Source of the DNA: Paenibacillus sp. P25
Lineage (GTDB): Bacteria > Bacillota > Bacilli > Paenibacillales > NBRC-103111
Direction: 5' to 3'
DNA: 64,000 nucleotides
Assembly (NCBI GenBank): GCA_024704175.1
Contig: CP085629.1
Location: forward strand, 868,001 to 932,000
In this document: positions 42,455-51,939 of the stretch, one piece after another
How the letters are laid out: each line of letters begins with the position of its first letter
How positions within the stretch are numbered: the first letter of the stretch is position 1
The notes under the pieces: model-generated
The model's database searches: none
What the model saw: only the letters and a program-made list of their open reading frames with translations
What the model was told of the DNA's origin: nothing
Program-made: the position numbers and the translations under genes

Positions 42455-45121
42455 ATGAGCAATCGACTTAGGGAAGTGCTGGAGGGGCAAGAGCAAAATT
42501 ATATCCTTCCTTTTCTTTGGCAGCATGGCGAGGATGAGCAGGTGATTCGGGAAGAGATGGCCCGTGTGCATGAAGCCGGAATTGGGGCCGTGTGCATCGA
42601 GGCCCGGCCGCACCCGGATTTTCTCGGACCGAAGTGGTGGTCGGATATGGACGTCATCATGGATGAAGCCCGAAAGCGCGGCATGAAGGTATGGTCGCTG
42701 GATGACGATCATTTTCCGACGGGGCATGCGGCAGGCAAGGTGAAGGAAGCTCCGGAAGAGCTTCATCGAGTGTTTTTGGCAGAACGATATATCGATACCC
42801 TCGGCCCTGCCCCAGGGGCATCTCTACTGCTGGATACCTTGCTGATGCGCGGGCTCAGGCCGACCATCTCGCATAGCCAACACGCGAGCGGCAAAAATAA
42901 GCTGGTTTCCGTTGTCGCGGCCCGCCGCAATCCAGTTGATGGAACATTAACCGGTGATACGGTCGATATAACGGATCTTGCGCATGACGGCATCCTTTAT
43001 TGGGATATCCCTGAAGGGTATTGGCGAGTATTTATTATTTCAGAGAATAAGGATGGCGGCGACCAGCAGCAGGAGGATTATTTGAATCCGCTGGATCGGG
43101 ATTCCGTTCGTATTCTGCTCGATACGGTATATGAGGCGGTGTATGAACGTTACAAGGAGGATTTCGGAGAGACCTTTGCCGGATTCTTCTCGGACGAACC
43201 CGGATTTTACAATGATAAGACGACCTTCGACTTCCAATCGAGACCCGGAAAACAAGGAGTTGCTCTCCCTTGGAGCAGAGAAATGCCGGATTTGCTTGAA
43301 AAGGCGTTGGGGGAGGACTACCGCAAGCACTTGCATCTTCTCTGGCATGATGCAGGAGAACCGTCTAACATTGTGCGGTACACCTATATGAATATCGTCA
43401 GCAAGCTTTACGGGGAGAATTTCTGCAATCAAATCGGAGAGTGGTGCAGAGCCCGCGGGGCCAGATACATCGGACACATACTTGAAGACAACAACGTTCA
43501 TGCAAGGCTAGGCCCCAGTGCCGGACATTTCTTCCGCTCGCTCTGGGGACAAGACATGTCGGGTCTTGATGTGGTGCTGTGGCAGATCGTACCCGGCTTT
43601 GATGAAATGTCTTTCCGCCAACCGACGAGTGGAGAGGCTGATGGCGAGTTTTACCACTACGGCCTTGCTAAGCTTGGCGCGTCGCTTGGACACATCGATC
43701 CGAAAAAACAAGGCCGGACGATGTGCGAAGTATATGGGGCGTATGGCTGGGCGGAAGGGTTAAAGCTGATGAAATGGATCACAGACCATATGCTGGTCCG
43801 TGGCGTCAATTATTTTGTCCCGCATTCGTTTACCCAGAAGGCTTTCCCGGATCCGGATTGTCCGCCGCATATGTATGCGAGCGGGAAAAATCCGCAGTAC
43901 CGCTATTATAAGCATTTAAATCGCTATATGAATCGGATCAGCCACCTGATTTCGGGCGGAAGGCACGTGGCGACCGCAGCGGTCGTATATCATGCCGAAG
44001 CCGAATGGTCCGGGGAATCCATGTATTTTCATAAGCCGGTGAAGAAATTGATGCAGCATCAGATCGACTGCGACGTTCTTCCTATCGATGTTCTTCTGGA
44101 AGCGGCGAGCGTGAAAGACAGCAAGCTGAATGTACATCTGGAGGATTATGAATGCCTGGTCGTGCCCTATGCAGAAGCGCTCCCGGCTGCGATGATTCGG
44201 AGCTTACTCCGGTTTGCCGAACAAGGACTGGCCGTTCGGTTTGTTGACGGACTGCCGCTGCGATCGAGCGAAGGCATTGATGTTTCTGCCGAACTGTCCA
44301 GTCTTGCCGTTCACCGTAATGCGAAGCTTATAGCTCTAGATAAGCTGGCGGAAGACCTTATATCGGGTGGTCATTACGATATTAGAGTCGACAAATACCA
44401 GCCGTATCTTCGGAATTATCACTATCTTCATGACGGTTTGGATGTGTTTATGTTCTTTAACGAACATCCGAATCAACCCATTCATACCAAGATTATTCTG
44501 CCCATCCAAGGTGAGGTCTATGCCTATGACGCCTTCCTGAATCGGTTGACCCGTTTGAATGCAGCTAGGGAGAACGGAGCAATGGCGGTGCAGCTTGATC
44601 TCCATCCGTATGAATCGATCGTGCTGCTCCATGGAGCTGATCTAGAAAGTTATGCCGTGGAGCCACAGTATACCGTGGGGGCGGAACTTGAACTTAAAGG
44701 CGAATGGACCGTATCCACCGCTTATGCTGAACATTACCCTAACTTCAAGGAATGGGGAAAATTGGCGGCTTTAACGAACATGAGCGGGCCTGAAGGCTTG
44801 CCTCGATTCTCAGGTACCTTCCGTTATGAAACGGAAATTGAATGGAACGAATCCGCGAATCAAGTTTTGATAGATTTGGGCGAGGTTTATGAAACGGCAG
44901 AAGTATGGGTAAACGACGAGCCGGCAGGGGTACGCATCTGTCCTCCCTACCGTTTGGAGATCAACGGCCTGTTCAAGAAGGGCACAAACAAGCTGGTCAT
45001 CGAAGTTACGAATACGCTCGTGAAAGATCAGCGCGACTTTTTATCGGCCTTTGCGCAGCAGGAACCAAGCGGACTCATCGGTCCCGTTCGGGTGAAAGGC
45101 ATTCATAGCCGGAAGAACTGA
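42455..45121 (+). CDS. GH106-like glycoside hydrolase (alpha-L-rhamnosidase-related)
   Basis: 888 residues from the ATG at 42455, no signal peptide. Starts with a TIM-barrel-like region: ILPFLWQHGEDEQVIREEMA, HEAGIGAVCIEARPHPDFLG, WWSDMDVIMDEARKRGMKVW and SLDDDHFPTGHAAG. Then come FAGFFSDEPGFYND, HILEDNNVHARLG and LMKWITDHMLVRGVNYFVPH. The C-terminus has a galactose-binding-like domain (VLIDLGEVYETAEVWVNDEP). This order resembles the large GH106 and related proteins of Paenibacillus. Exact family assignment is moderate; catalytic carboxylates cannot be fixed by eye. It is within the second sugar operon, so it should act on the imported oligosaccharide. Confidence 0.7.
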   Translation: MSNRLREVLEGQEQNYILPFLWQHGEDEQVIREEMARVHEAGIGAVCIEARPHPDFLGPKWWSDMDVIMDEARKRGMKVWSLDDDHFPTGHAAGKVKEAPEELHRVFLAERYIDTLGPAPGASLLLDTLLMRGLRPTISHSQHASGKNKLVSVVAARRNPVDGTLTGDTVDITDLAHDGILYWDIPEGYWRVFIISENKDGGDQQQEDYLNPLDRDSVRILLDTVYEAVYERYKEDFGETFAGFFSDEPGFYNDKTTFDFQSRPGKQGVALPWSREMPDLLEKALGEDYRKHLHLLWHDAGEPSNIVRYTYMNIVSKLYGENFCNQIGEWCRARGARYIGHILEDNNVHARLGPSAGHFFRSLWGQDMSGLDVVLWQIVPGFDEMSFRQPTSGEADGEFYHYGLAKLGASLGHIDPKKQGRTMCEVYGAYGWAEGLKLMKWITDHMLVRGVNYFVPHSFTQKAFPDPDCPPHMYASGKNPQYRYYKHLNRYMNRISHLISGGRHVATAAVVYHAEAEWSGESMYFHKPVKKLMQHQIDCDVLPIDVLLEAASVKDSKLNVHLEDYECLVVPYAEALPAAMIRSLLRFAEQGLAVRFVDGLPLRSSEGIDVSAELSSLAVHRNAKLIALDKLAEDLISGGHYDIRVDKYQPYLRNYHYLHDGLDVFMFFNEHPNQPIHTKIILPIQGEVYAYDAFLNRLTRLNAARENGAMAVQLDLHPYESIVLLHGADLESYAVEPQYTVGAELELKGEWTVSTAYAEHYPNFKEWGKLAALTNMSGPEGLPRFSGTFRYETEIEWNESANQVLIDLGEVYETAEVWVNDEPAGVRICPPYRLEINGLFKKGTNKLVIEVTNTLVKDQRDFLSAFAQQEPSGLIGPVRVKGIHSRKN

Positions 45122-45145
45122 AAGTTTTCAAGAGAGGTGCGATGA

Positions 45146-46219
45146 ATGAAACTTACATTTGATGTGCCGGACCCCAAAAAGATTCGTTTGATCGTGAACA
45201 GTGATGCCAAGAACGAAGCGGATGACCAGTATGCCATCGTTCATGCACTGTTAACGCCTCAGTTTATCGTGAAAGGCCTGATTGGCGCCCATTTCGGCGA
45301 GGAGCGAAGCACAACCTCGATGTTGGACAGTGTGAAGGAAATCGAACTTCTATTGGATCTCATGGGTTTGTCGGGAGAATATTCCGTTCTTTGCGGGGCG
45401 GAACGTGCCCTGCAAGACGAGCGGACGCCGGCCTTGTCCGAGGGTGCGGAGCTTATTGTGCGAGAAGCCATGTCCGATGATCAGAGGCCTTTGTTCGTGA
45501 TTTTCCTCGGGGCCATCACAGATCTGGGCGCGGCTTATCTCATGAATCCGGCGATTGCCGATCGTTTGACAGCGGTATGGATCGGAGGAGGAGCTTGGCC
45601 GGATGGTGGGGCGGAATTCAACCTGGGGAACGACATTCATGCAGCGAATGTCGTCTTCAGCTCCCCGATCCCGCTGTGGCAGATTCCTAGAAACGTATAC
45701 AGCAAGATGAGGGTCAGCATCGCGGAATTAAATCGAAGAGTGGAGCCATGCGGGCCCATTGGTCGATACTTATATCATCAGTTGCTGGAAACCAATCAAA
45801 AATGGGCAAACAATCCGGATTGGCCAAGGGGAGAAATGTGGACACTGGGAGATTCTCCGGCGGTAGGATTGCTAATGCACGATCAACCTTATGATTATGA
45901 TTTGAAGCCCGCACCTCGCATATCTCCGGATATGACTTATGTCCACTATCAAACGGAGAGACGAATCAGGGTATACCGGGATATCGATGTCCGGTTTATT
46001 TTGGAAGATATGTATGCCAAATTGGAATTGTTTTCAATGCGATGCGTTAAGTTCGGAGACCGTATTATGAAACCAATTAAAGTCCTTATAAGTAAGCTAC
46101 AATTTCCCGGACGGCGTCGTTTTTCTTCCGATATAATCAACAGATTGGGAACGATATGCATAGTAATTTACACATCGGCAAAGAATGTCGTTTGTCAGCC
46201 AATACCTATCGGGCTATAA
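45146..46219 (+). CDS. Nucleoside hydrolase family protein
   Basis: 357 residues as read. Inosine-uridine-preferring nucleoside hydrolase fold with the metal loop LIVNSDAKNEADDQYAIVHA (compare DTDxxxDD), VIFLGAITDLGAAYLMNP, VWIGGGAWPDGGAEFNLGND then IHAANVVFSS. The second metal Asp is in WTLGDSPAVGLL. GAGAGGTGCG precedes the ATG and it follows the glycosidase by 24 bases. The last ~40 residues (after LEDMYAKLELFS) are unlike the family and may come from a frameshift near 46035. In carbohydrate operons such proteins can hydrolyse other N- or O-ribosyl-like bonds; the true substrate is open. Confidence 0.8.
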   Translation: MKLTFDVPDPKKIRLIVNSDAKNEADDQYAIVHALLTPQFIVKGLIGAHFGEERSTTSMLDSVKEIELLLDLMGLSGEYSVLCGAERALQDERTPALSEGAELIVREAMSDDQRPLFVIFLGAITDLGAAYLMNPAIADRLTAVWIGGGAWPDGGAEFNLGNDIHAANVVFSSPIPLWQIPRNVYSKMRVSIAELNRRVEPCGPIGRYLYHQLLETNQKWANNPDWPRGEMWTLGDSPAVGLLMHDQPYDYDLKPAPRISPDMTYVHYQTERRIRVYRDIDVRFILEDMYAKLELFSMRCVKFGDRIMKPIKVLISKLQFPGRRRFSSDIINRLGTICIVIYTSAKNVVCQPIPIGL

Positions 46220-46222
46220 TTA

Positions 46223-46258
46223 AATTTACATAGTGTAAATTATATGACACTATGTAAA
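46223..46258 (+). promoter_or_regulatory. TetR-type operator pair upstream of the P450 gene
   Basis: AATTTACATAGTGTAAATT (46223-46241) is an 8-bp-arm inverted repeat with a 3-base centre. ACACTATGTAAA (46247-46258) repeats most of it in inverse orientation. The same TGTAAATT half-site forms the palindrome at 48269-48286 beside the tetR gene, linking both promoters to one repressor. Confidence 0.65.
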
Positions 46259-46283
46259 ATTGGCTGAAGGAGGGATTGGTTCC

Positions 46284-47506
46284 ATGAATCAAAATATCCT
46301 TTTGAACGAAATTTCGAAGCTGAAATCGAAAGAGTCGCAGTGGGATCCCTTTGCTTGGTACAAAGAGATGAGGGAGAACCACCCTGTCTATTACGATGCC
46401 GAGCAGGATGTCTGGAATGTGTTCTTGTATGAACATGCCAAACGGGTGCTGTTCGATCATGAGTTATTTTCCAATAAAAAAGTGCGAAGCTTGATTCCGA
46501 CCCCCAGCAAGAGCTTTGATAACCGGAGCAATATTAATCTGGTCGATCCGCCGGAGCATCGAAAGCGGCGTGCTCTTCAATCCCAAGCGTTTACGCCCCG
46601 CGGCCTGGGAGAGTGGGAGCCCCGAATTGGGGCCATTGTGGATGAATTGATCGCGGATATGGAAGGCGAGGCAACAGTCGATCTTGTGGAGAAGCTGGCG
46701 ATTCCTCTTCCGGTGACAGTGATCGCAGAGAGCTGCTCGGTGTTCCTTCACAAGACCGGGGACTCATCAAAGCCTGGTCCGATATTCTCTTCCTTCCTTA
46801 CAATAAAGAAGCTTATGTCGATATCGACCAGCAAAAAAGGCTGGCCATGAAGGAATTTCATGACTATCTGCTTCCCATCGTTCAAGAAAAACGGAGGCAT
46901 CCTGTGGATGACATTATCTCCGACTTGACGAAAGCCGAACTGGAAGGGGAACAATTGACGGATGAAGAAGTGGCTATGTCCGCCATCGGACTGCTTGGGG
47001 CGGGCAATGAAACGACGACGAAGCTGATTTCCAATATCTTTTACTGCATGCTGTTTGACAAGCCGGGCGTCTATCAGGAGCTAAGGGCGGATATATCCTT
47101 GGTGCCCAAGCTGATTGAAGAAGTGCTGCGTTTCCGCTTCACGGCTCATATGGACCGCAAGGTCGCTCAAGATACCGATGTGTTTGGACATCCGATGAAG
47201 GAAGGGCAGGTTATCGTCGCCTGGCTAGGTGCGGCCAACCGGGACGAATCCGAATTTGCCCATGCGGAGGAGTTTGATATCCATCGCCCGAACAATCAGC
47301 ATCATCTCAGTTTTGGAGCCGGCCCGCATTTCTGTCTGGGAGCCCCGCTCGCCCGGATGGAAGCACGCATCGCTTTGGCTGCATTTGTGAAGCGGTTCGC
47401 CGATATCCGGCCCGCAGAGGGCTTCGAGGTCACCGAACACTTGGCCGATTCGGTGCTCGGCCAATCTCTTGAGAGCTTGCCCATACTGGTTGACAATGGC
47501 AAGTGA
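46284..47506 (+). CDS. Cytochrome P450 (one frameshift)
   Basis: Heme monooxygenase, about 407 residues, usual size for soluble bacterial P450s of the CYP107/PksS kind. I-helix GAGNETTTKL, ExxR in IEEVLRFR, and the heme loop FGAGPHFCLGAPLARME with the ligand Cys. A base is missing near 46735; the other frame restores ELLGVPSQDRGLIKAWSDIL and rejoins at AMKEFHDYL. GGAGGG lies 9 bases before the ATG at 46284. Redox partners are not encoded next to it; the CysJ-like reductase 14 kb away could serve but that is speculation. Operators in front place it under the TetR protein at 47594. Confidence 0.9.
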
Positions 47507-47533
47507 TACCGTTCAATATTAACGCGCGATGGT

Positions 47534-47588
47534 AAAAAGATCGCCTGTTTCCCTTCCTTCAGGGAGGAGAAATAGGGCGATCTTTTTA
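47534..47588. terminator. Bidirectional terminator between P450 and tetR
   Basis: AAAAAGATCGCC ... GGGCGATCTTTTT long stem with inner TTTC/GAAA pairing. A and T runs on either side allow use by both convergent genes. Confidence 0.85.
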
Positions 47589-47593
47589 TTGTC

Positions 47594-48181
47594 TTATCGG
47601 ATGGATGATCGAAGCATAAAAAATTGTTTGGCCAGAAATTGCGGCGTATACGGCATATCGTTTCGCAGCCAGGCCACGATGGTTCCAATCAAGGCGGAAG
47701 AGCCGTACCATATGGCGATATCCTTTTGAACTCCGGTAGCTGAAAGGGAGGAACCGCCTTCCATTTGCTCAATTTTTGCCGTAATTAATTCCGTCAGCGG
47801 CTTGAGCGACCGATCCGTAAAGATGGGAATCCGTTTCATGGCCAGAATGACTTTATAAAATTTGGCGTGTTCCGCAATATGCTCGAGCAGATGAATCAGC
47901 ATCGCAAGCTCTTCTTCCTCCGGAGAATCCGGATTAGCCGGCGTTTTTTTCATAACCCCTTGAATCTCTTCAACCATTTCGTCCGCCATCTTCTCCAGCA
48001 TATCCGGAATGTCACGATAATGAAGATAGAAGGTAACGCGGTTGATGGTGGCACGCTCGGCGAGGCGGTTGACCGATATTTTCTCGATATCCATTTCCTG
48101 AAGCAGTTCAATAAAGGAATCTCTAAGCAGCTGGCGTGTGCGGAGGATGCGGGGATCTGTACGGGCCGGTGTGGGATCCAT
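47594..48181 (-). CDS. TetR family transcriptional regulator
   Basis: 195 residues. N-terminal TetR helix-turn-helix: RILRTRQLLRDSFIELLQEM then EKISVNRLAERATINRVTFYLHYRD, with the recognition helix TINRVTFYLHY. The C-terminal ligand domain is helical (LLEHIAEHAKFYKVIL) and ends in the TetR_C_33-like segment IWYGSSALIGTIVAWLRNDM. Divergent from the exporter remnant and SDR. An 18-bp perfect palindrome in its promoter region and matching sites before the P450 suggest autoregulation plus control of those genes. Confidence 0.9.
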   Translation of the reverse strand: MDPTPARTDPRILRTRQLLRDSFIELLQEMDIEKISVNRLAERATINRVTFYLHYRDIPDMLEKMADEMVEEIQGVMKKTPANPDSPEEEELAMLIHLLEHIAEHAKFYKVILAMKRIPIFTDRSLKPLTELITAKIEQMEGGSSLSATGVQKDIAIWYGSSALIGTIVAWLRNDMPYTPQFLAKQFFMLRSSIR

Positions 48182-48268
48182 CCATTCTTTCTCCTTTCCT
48201 TGTGCAGAAAATACAATTTCACGGATAACTGTCGTATTTTTACCCGAAAGGCTACAAAACAGAGTGAC

Positions 48269-48286
48269 GTGTAAATTAATTTACAC
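48269..48286. promoter_or_regulatory. 18-bp perfect palindrome, probable TetR operator
   Basis: GTGTAAATTAATTTACAC lies 88 bases upstream of the tetR start. The half-site TGTAAATT also occurs at 48365-48372 on the exporter side and in the P450 operator. Confidence 0.7.
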
Positions 48287-48461
48287 TTTCCCGCGATATG
48301 TTGCTTGTAAAGATGAATCTTCCCGATATAATCTATTTTATATAGCGTTAATTATACAACATGATGTAAATTAAATCCACGATCAACTTGAAGGAGTGAT
48401 CCATCCGGAATGGGGCTTGGCGTACGGCGCCAAACGGAAAACGAAATTGGCGGGTGTCGGT

Positions 48462-48675
48462 ATGGTTGAACCCCTCAAGACAGAGGACAAATCGCAAATA
48501 GACGGTTCGATGTGGCTTGCATTAATCGCTATTGTGTTAGGCACGTTTGTTTCGGTATCTCTTAAGGGCTGGAAGAAAGTCGAAGCCGGTAGACGAATCG
48601 TCCGGAATGGACGCGGAGGCACCTGCTGCAGCACGTCAAGCGGAAGGGCATGGGACCGAGCCTGTTAAGGCATAA
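48462..48675 (+). pseudogene. EmrB/QacA-type MFS exporter, remnant of both ends
   Basis: The first part reads MVEPLKTEDKSQIDGS and MWLALIAIVLGTFVSV, the N-terminus and first helix start of a 14-helix DHA2 exporter. After LKGWKKVEAG the neighbouring frame gives MDAEAPAAARQAEGHGTEPV then KA and a stop at 48675, a typical DHA2 C-terminal tail. About 450 residues between are missing. A TetR gene divergent from an exporter is the usual arrangement, so the regulator has probably lost its primary target. Upstream AAGGAG at 48390 remains. Confidence 0.55.
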
Positions 48676-48720
48676 TATTTGCCAAACATAAACGGAGCAA
48701 TATGAAAAGGAGAGATGGCA

Positions 48721-49476
48721 ATGAAGCTGCAAAATAAAGTCGCGATCGTAACGGGAGCTGCATCAGGCGTGGGCAAGGCCATTGCACAATTGTATGCGAA
48801 GGAAGGGGCCAAGGTGGTCGTCGCAGACCTGAACGAGGAAGCTATTTCCTCCGTAGTGAATGAGATCCGCGGGGATGGCGGAGCCGCTGTGGGTGTTGTT
48901 GCGAACGTGATGAAGGAAGAAGAGATCGGGGCGATGGTCGATCAAGCGGTAGAGGCATTCGGAACCGTCGATATCCTCGTGAATAATGCCGGAATCATGG
49001 ACGGCTTCCGCCTGATTGAGAGTATAGAGGATGACCTCTGGGAACGGGTCCTCGCGATCAACTTGACCGGGCCTATGCGTGCGATACGCAAGGCCATTCC
49101 ATTGATGCTGGCGAAAGGCGAAGGCGTGATCGTGAACATCGCTTCAGCTGCGGGCATTAGCGGCGGCAAGGGCGGCGTTGCTTATACATCCGCCAAGCAC
49201 GGACTCGTTGGCTTGACCAAGAATGTCGGCTACATGTACGCCAAATCCGGTATCCGGTGCAACGCCATTGCACCTGGCGGCGTCCGAACGAATATTGCTA
49301 TGAGTAACATCGATAAGAACGGAATGCAAGTCTTCGCAGAAGGAGCGGGAACGCAGCGGAAGGAACCGGTCGATCCCATAGAAATTGCGACCGTTGCCCT
49401 CTTCCTTGCATCGGATGATTCCCGCTTCGTCAATGGAACCGTCATCGCCGCCGACGGCGGTTGGACGGCGTATTAA
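48721..49476 (+). CDS. Short-chain dehydrogenase/reductase
   Basis: 251 residues from the ATG at 48721; AAGGAG at 48707-48712 is 8 bases before it but only 2 bases before the in-frame ATG at 48715, so the later start is better. Motifs TGAASGVG, NNAGIMD, Ser in IASAAGISGG and YTSAKHG (YxxxK), and the C-terminal DSRFVNGTVIAADGG. VVADLNEEA after the second strand suggests NAD preference (Asp at its end). It lies next to the exporter remnant and may share the TetR-controlled promoter. Substrate unknown. Confidence 0.88.
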   Translation: MKLQNKVAIVTGAASGVGKAIAQLYAKEGAKVVVADLNEEAISSVVNEIRGDGGAAVGVVANVMKEEEIGAMVDQAVEAFGTVDILVNNAGIMDGFRLIESIEDDLWERVLAINLTGPMRAIRKAIPLMLAKGEGVIVNIASAAGISGGKGGVAYTSAKHGLVGLTKNVGYMYAKSGIRCNAIAPGGVRTNIAMSNIDKNGMQVFAEGAGTQRKEPVDPIEIATVALFLASDDSRFVNGTVIAADGGWTAY

Positions 49477-49694
49477 CATGCTGACCGGGCGGATATAAGC
49501 TTGAAGTATCATAACAAAGGGGTTGTCCCAACAGCCATAGAAAATGGCGGAGGGATCACCTCTTTTTTAGGCCAAAAACGGGGTAAAATCCATTTCGGAT
49601 GTGGAATCGCACAATTTCTCTCGTTGCCACGTTTGGTCCGGCGGCCATTGCTCCTCCGCAGACAAAACCTTGAGAACCATTCCGAATAACCAAC

Positions 49695-49734
49695 AAAGGC
49701 CGGTTTCCTGATCGTTCAGGCAAACGGGCCTTTT
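49695..49734 (+). terminator. Hairpin upstream of the DJ-1/PfpI gene
   Basis: AAAGGCC and GGCCTTT arms with an inner GTTTCCTGA/TCAGGCAAAC pairing, then TTTT overlapping. It may end the SDR transcript. The rest of 49477-49858 shows only AT-rich promoter-like sequence and no credible gene. Confidence 0.6.
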
Positions 49735-49858
49735 GCCGTCGATCACCTGAGTGCTATAAAAATATTTATATAAACAATGAAAAAACATAATTTGTTTTAT
49801 ATGAAAATCGACCTTAGAATAACGAGTGTAACAAATAAACTTTTGGGAGGCTAACTTG

Positions 49859-50524
49859 ATGACAAAGAAAGTTTTGATGGTTGTCACCAACCATTCGCAA
49901 ATTCACAATGGAAAACAGACGGGGATTTGGCTGTCTGAATTTGGGGAAGCCTATCTTAAGTTCACCGCCCAAGATTATGAGGTTACCGTAGCGAGCCCGC
50001 TTGGAGGAAAGGGCCCGATCGATCCGGGAAGTGTAGATGATCACACACCCAAAGAACTGCTGGATACGAGACGCCATCTGGAGGATACGACAAAGCTTGA
50101 AGATGTTCCCTCTGCTGCAGATTATGATGCGGTATTTTTACCGGGCGGCCACGGAACCATGTTTGATCTTCCCGGAAATGCGAAACTTCAAGATTTGATC
50201 CGTGAATTCTATGAATCAGGAAAAATCGTCGCGGCAGTTTGCCACGGACCTGCAGGCTTAATTGGTGTGAACTTGTCTGACGGACAGCCGCTCGTTGCAG
50301 GCAAACGCGTGAATGCCTTTACCGACCGGGAAGAAGCGGATACCGGTCTTGGTTCTTCTCTCCCCTTCTTGCTGGAGAGTAAAATTCGGGATCTCGGAGC
50401 CATTTTTGTGGTCGCTCCTAACTGGTCCACCCATTACGAGGTTGACGGCAATCTCATAACGGGACAAAATCCTCAATCCACTGTAGCTGTAACCAACGCA
50501 GTCATTGAAAAATTAAGCGAATAA
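49859..50524 (+). CDS. DJ-1/PfpI (Hsp31-like) family protein
   Basis: 221 residues from the ATG at 49859 (GGGAGG upstream). Class I glutamine-amidotransferase-like fold of the YDR533C/HchA group: VLMVVTNHSQIHNGKQTGIW, the oxyanion region FLPGGHGTMFDLP, and the nucleophile elbow AAVCHGPAGL with the reactive Cys; the WLSEFGEAYLKF Glu is the usual partner. Members act as glyoxalase III, deglycase-type or holding chaperones, so detoxification of methylglyoxal-like compounds is a likely role. It stands alone, followed by a strong hairpin. Confidence 0.9.
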   Translation: MTKKVLMVVTNHSQIHNGKQTGIWLSEFGEAYLKFTAQDYEVTVASPLGGKGPIDPGSVDDHTPKELLDTRRHLEDTTKLEDVPSAADYDAVFLPGGHGTMFDLPGNAKLQDLIREFYESGKIVAAVCHGPAGLIGVNLSDGQPLVAGKRVNAFTDREEADTGLGSSLPFLLESKIRDLGAIFVVAPNWSTHYEVDGNLITGQNPQSTVAVTNAVIEKLSE

Positions 50525-50529
50525 TCGAG

Positions 50530-50568
50530 AGAAGGCGCAAACCTCAGGGGAGGTCCGCCTTCTTCTTC
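50530..50568 (+). terminator. Terminator after the DJ-1/PfpI gene
   Basis: AGAAGGCG/CGCCTTCT outer stem with inner ACCTC/GAGGT, followed by TCTTC. Confidence 0.7.
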
Positions 50569-50600
50569 AATCCATCTCATGGATGAACGGAGGGATCCAC

Positions 50601-51939
50601 ATGAAAGCTGAAAGCATTTCTCATCCTGCAGGCGGTACAGCGACCACGCAAAAAGGATCGGCCATCGCCTTGTATGCCCTCACGTTAGGGGCATTCGCAA
50701 TAGGGATGACCGAATTCATTATCATGGGGCCGCTTCCGGAAGTAGTCGCCAACTTGCAAGTATCCATTCCCATGGCTGGCCTGCTCATTACCGGTTATGC
50801 CCTAGGTGTAGCAATCGGGGCACCCTTTATTACAATCGCTACCCATCGTTTGCCTCGAAAGGCTCTGTTATTGTTACTTATGCTTATATTCATTTCGGGT
50901 AATGCGCTTGCCGCTTTGGCGCCGAACTATACGGTTCTTATGGTAGCTCGCATACTGGTGCGCCCTGACACATGGGTCATTCTTCGGTGTAGGCTCTGTT
51001 ATCGCGGCCCAGCTCGTTCCCGCCGAAAAGCGCGCCGGCGCAATTGCCGTCATGTTCACGGGGCTAACGTTGGCGAACATCCTAGGGGTGCCCATCGGGA
51101 CCTTTTTGGGACAATCGTACGGCTGGCGTTCCACATTTTGGCTGATCACGGGAATCGGCTTGTTGGCACTGATCGGAATCGCCCTGCTTGTACCAAAAGT
51201 GCGCTCCGGATCTTCCAGCTTGGCCCAAGAGGTTGGGGTACTGCGTCGCCCTGCTGTGCATATCGCGCTGTGGATGACAGTATTTGGCTTTGGAGGCGTG
51301 TTCACCGCCTTTACCTATATCGCGCCGATCCTGGTCGACATCACGGGATTTGCATCCGGCTCGGTATCTTATATCCTCGTCCTTTTCGGCGTCGGGATTA
51401 CTCTCGGGAATATTTTGGGCGGAAAACTGGCAGACCGTTCCCTGCTGCCTTCGCTTCTCGGCATTCTCGTCACCCTGGCCGCTGTGCTTGCTATTTTCAG
51501 CCTGACCGATCAAAATAAGGTGTTGGCTCTGATTACCGTATTCTTTTTAGGCGTGGCGGCTTTCGGCACAGTACCGGGATTGCAGCTTCATATGCTGAAT
51601 ACTGCGAAAGAAGCGCCTACTTTGGCATCTACGCTAAACATCGCCGCATTCAACTTGGGAAACGCGATGGGGGCCTATATTGGGGGTGTGGTGATTGATA
51701 CGGGCATCGGCGGAGGGTTGCCGGCCGTTCCTTGGGTCGCCTCAATAGTCACAGTGGTCGGCATCCTCTTTACCTTATGGGGGCTGCTCGACAAAAGCAG
51801 ATGTTCCGTGTGTGAATTCAGTACCCGATATGTACATATTTTCTGGAGGAGAAAAGCGGGATGGATTTTGAATGGTATCGAAGTTTTATCAGCATATATA
51901 AACACGGCTCCGTTTCCGAAGTCGCCAAGACACGCATGA
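50601..51939 (+). CDS. MFS transporter, DHA1 AraJ/YdhP type (frameshifted)
   Basis: Twelve-helix drug/sugar efflux protein, about 400 residues. The first frame gives TM1-TM3: YALTLGAFAIGMTEFIIMGP, then SIPMAGLLITGYALGVAIGA and the RLPRKALLLLLMLIF loop. A small change near 50975 shifts it; the next frame restores GSFFGVGSVIAAQLVPAEKR and GAIAVMFTGLTLANILGVPI, then GTFLGQSYGWRSTFWLIT. The family sequence ends near FTLWGLLDK at ~51800, but as read the frame runs to 51939 and into the LysR gene; a TGA at 51813-51815 in the neighbouring frame is a likely true stop. CGGAGGG precedes the ATG. The LysR gene directly downstream may regulate it. Confidence 0.87.

Noticed and set aside
48396..48668. Intact 90-residue membrane protein
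   Set aside because: Its two ends match opposite ends of a DHA2 exporter in different frames, so it is better read as a deletion remnant.
49501..49689. 62-codon plus-strand frame between SDR and DJ-1/PfpI
   Set aside because: Starts without a ribosome site, low-complexity translation, and overlaps no conserved family.
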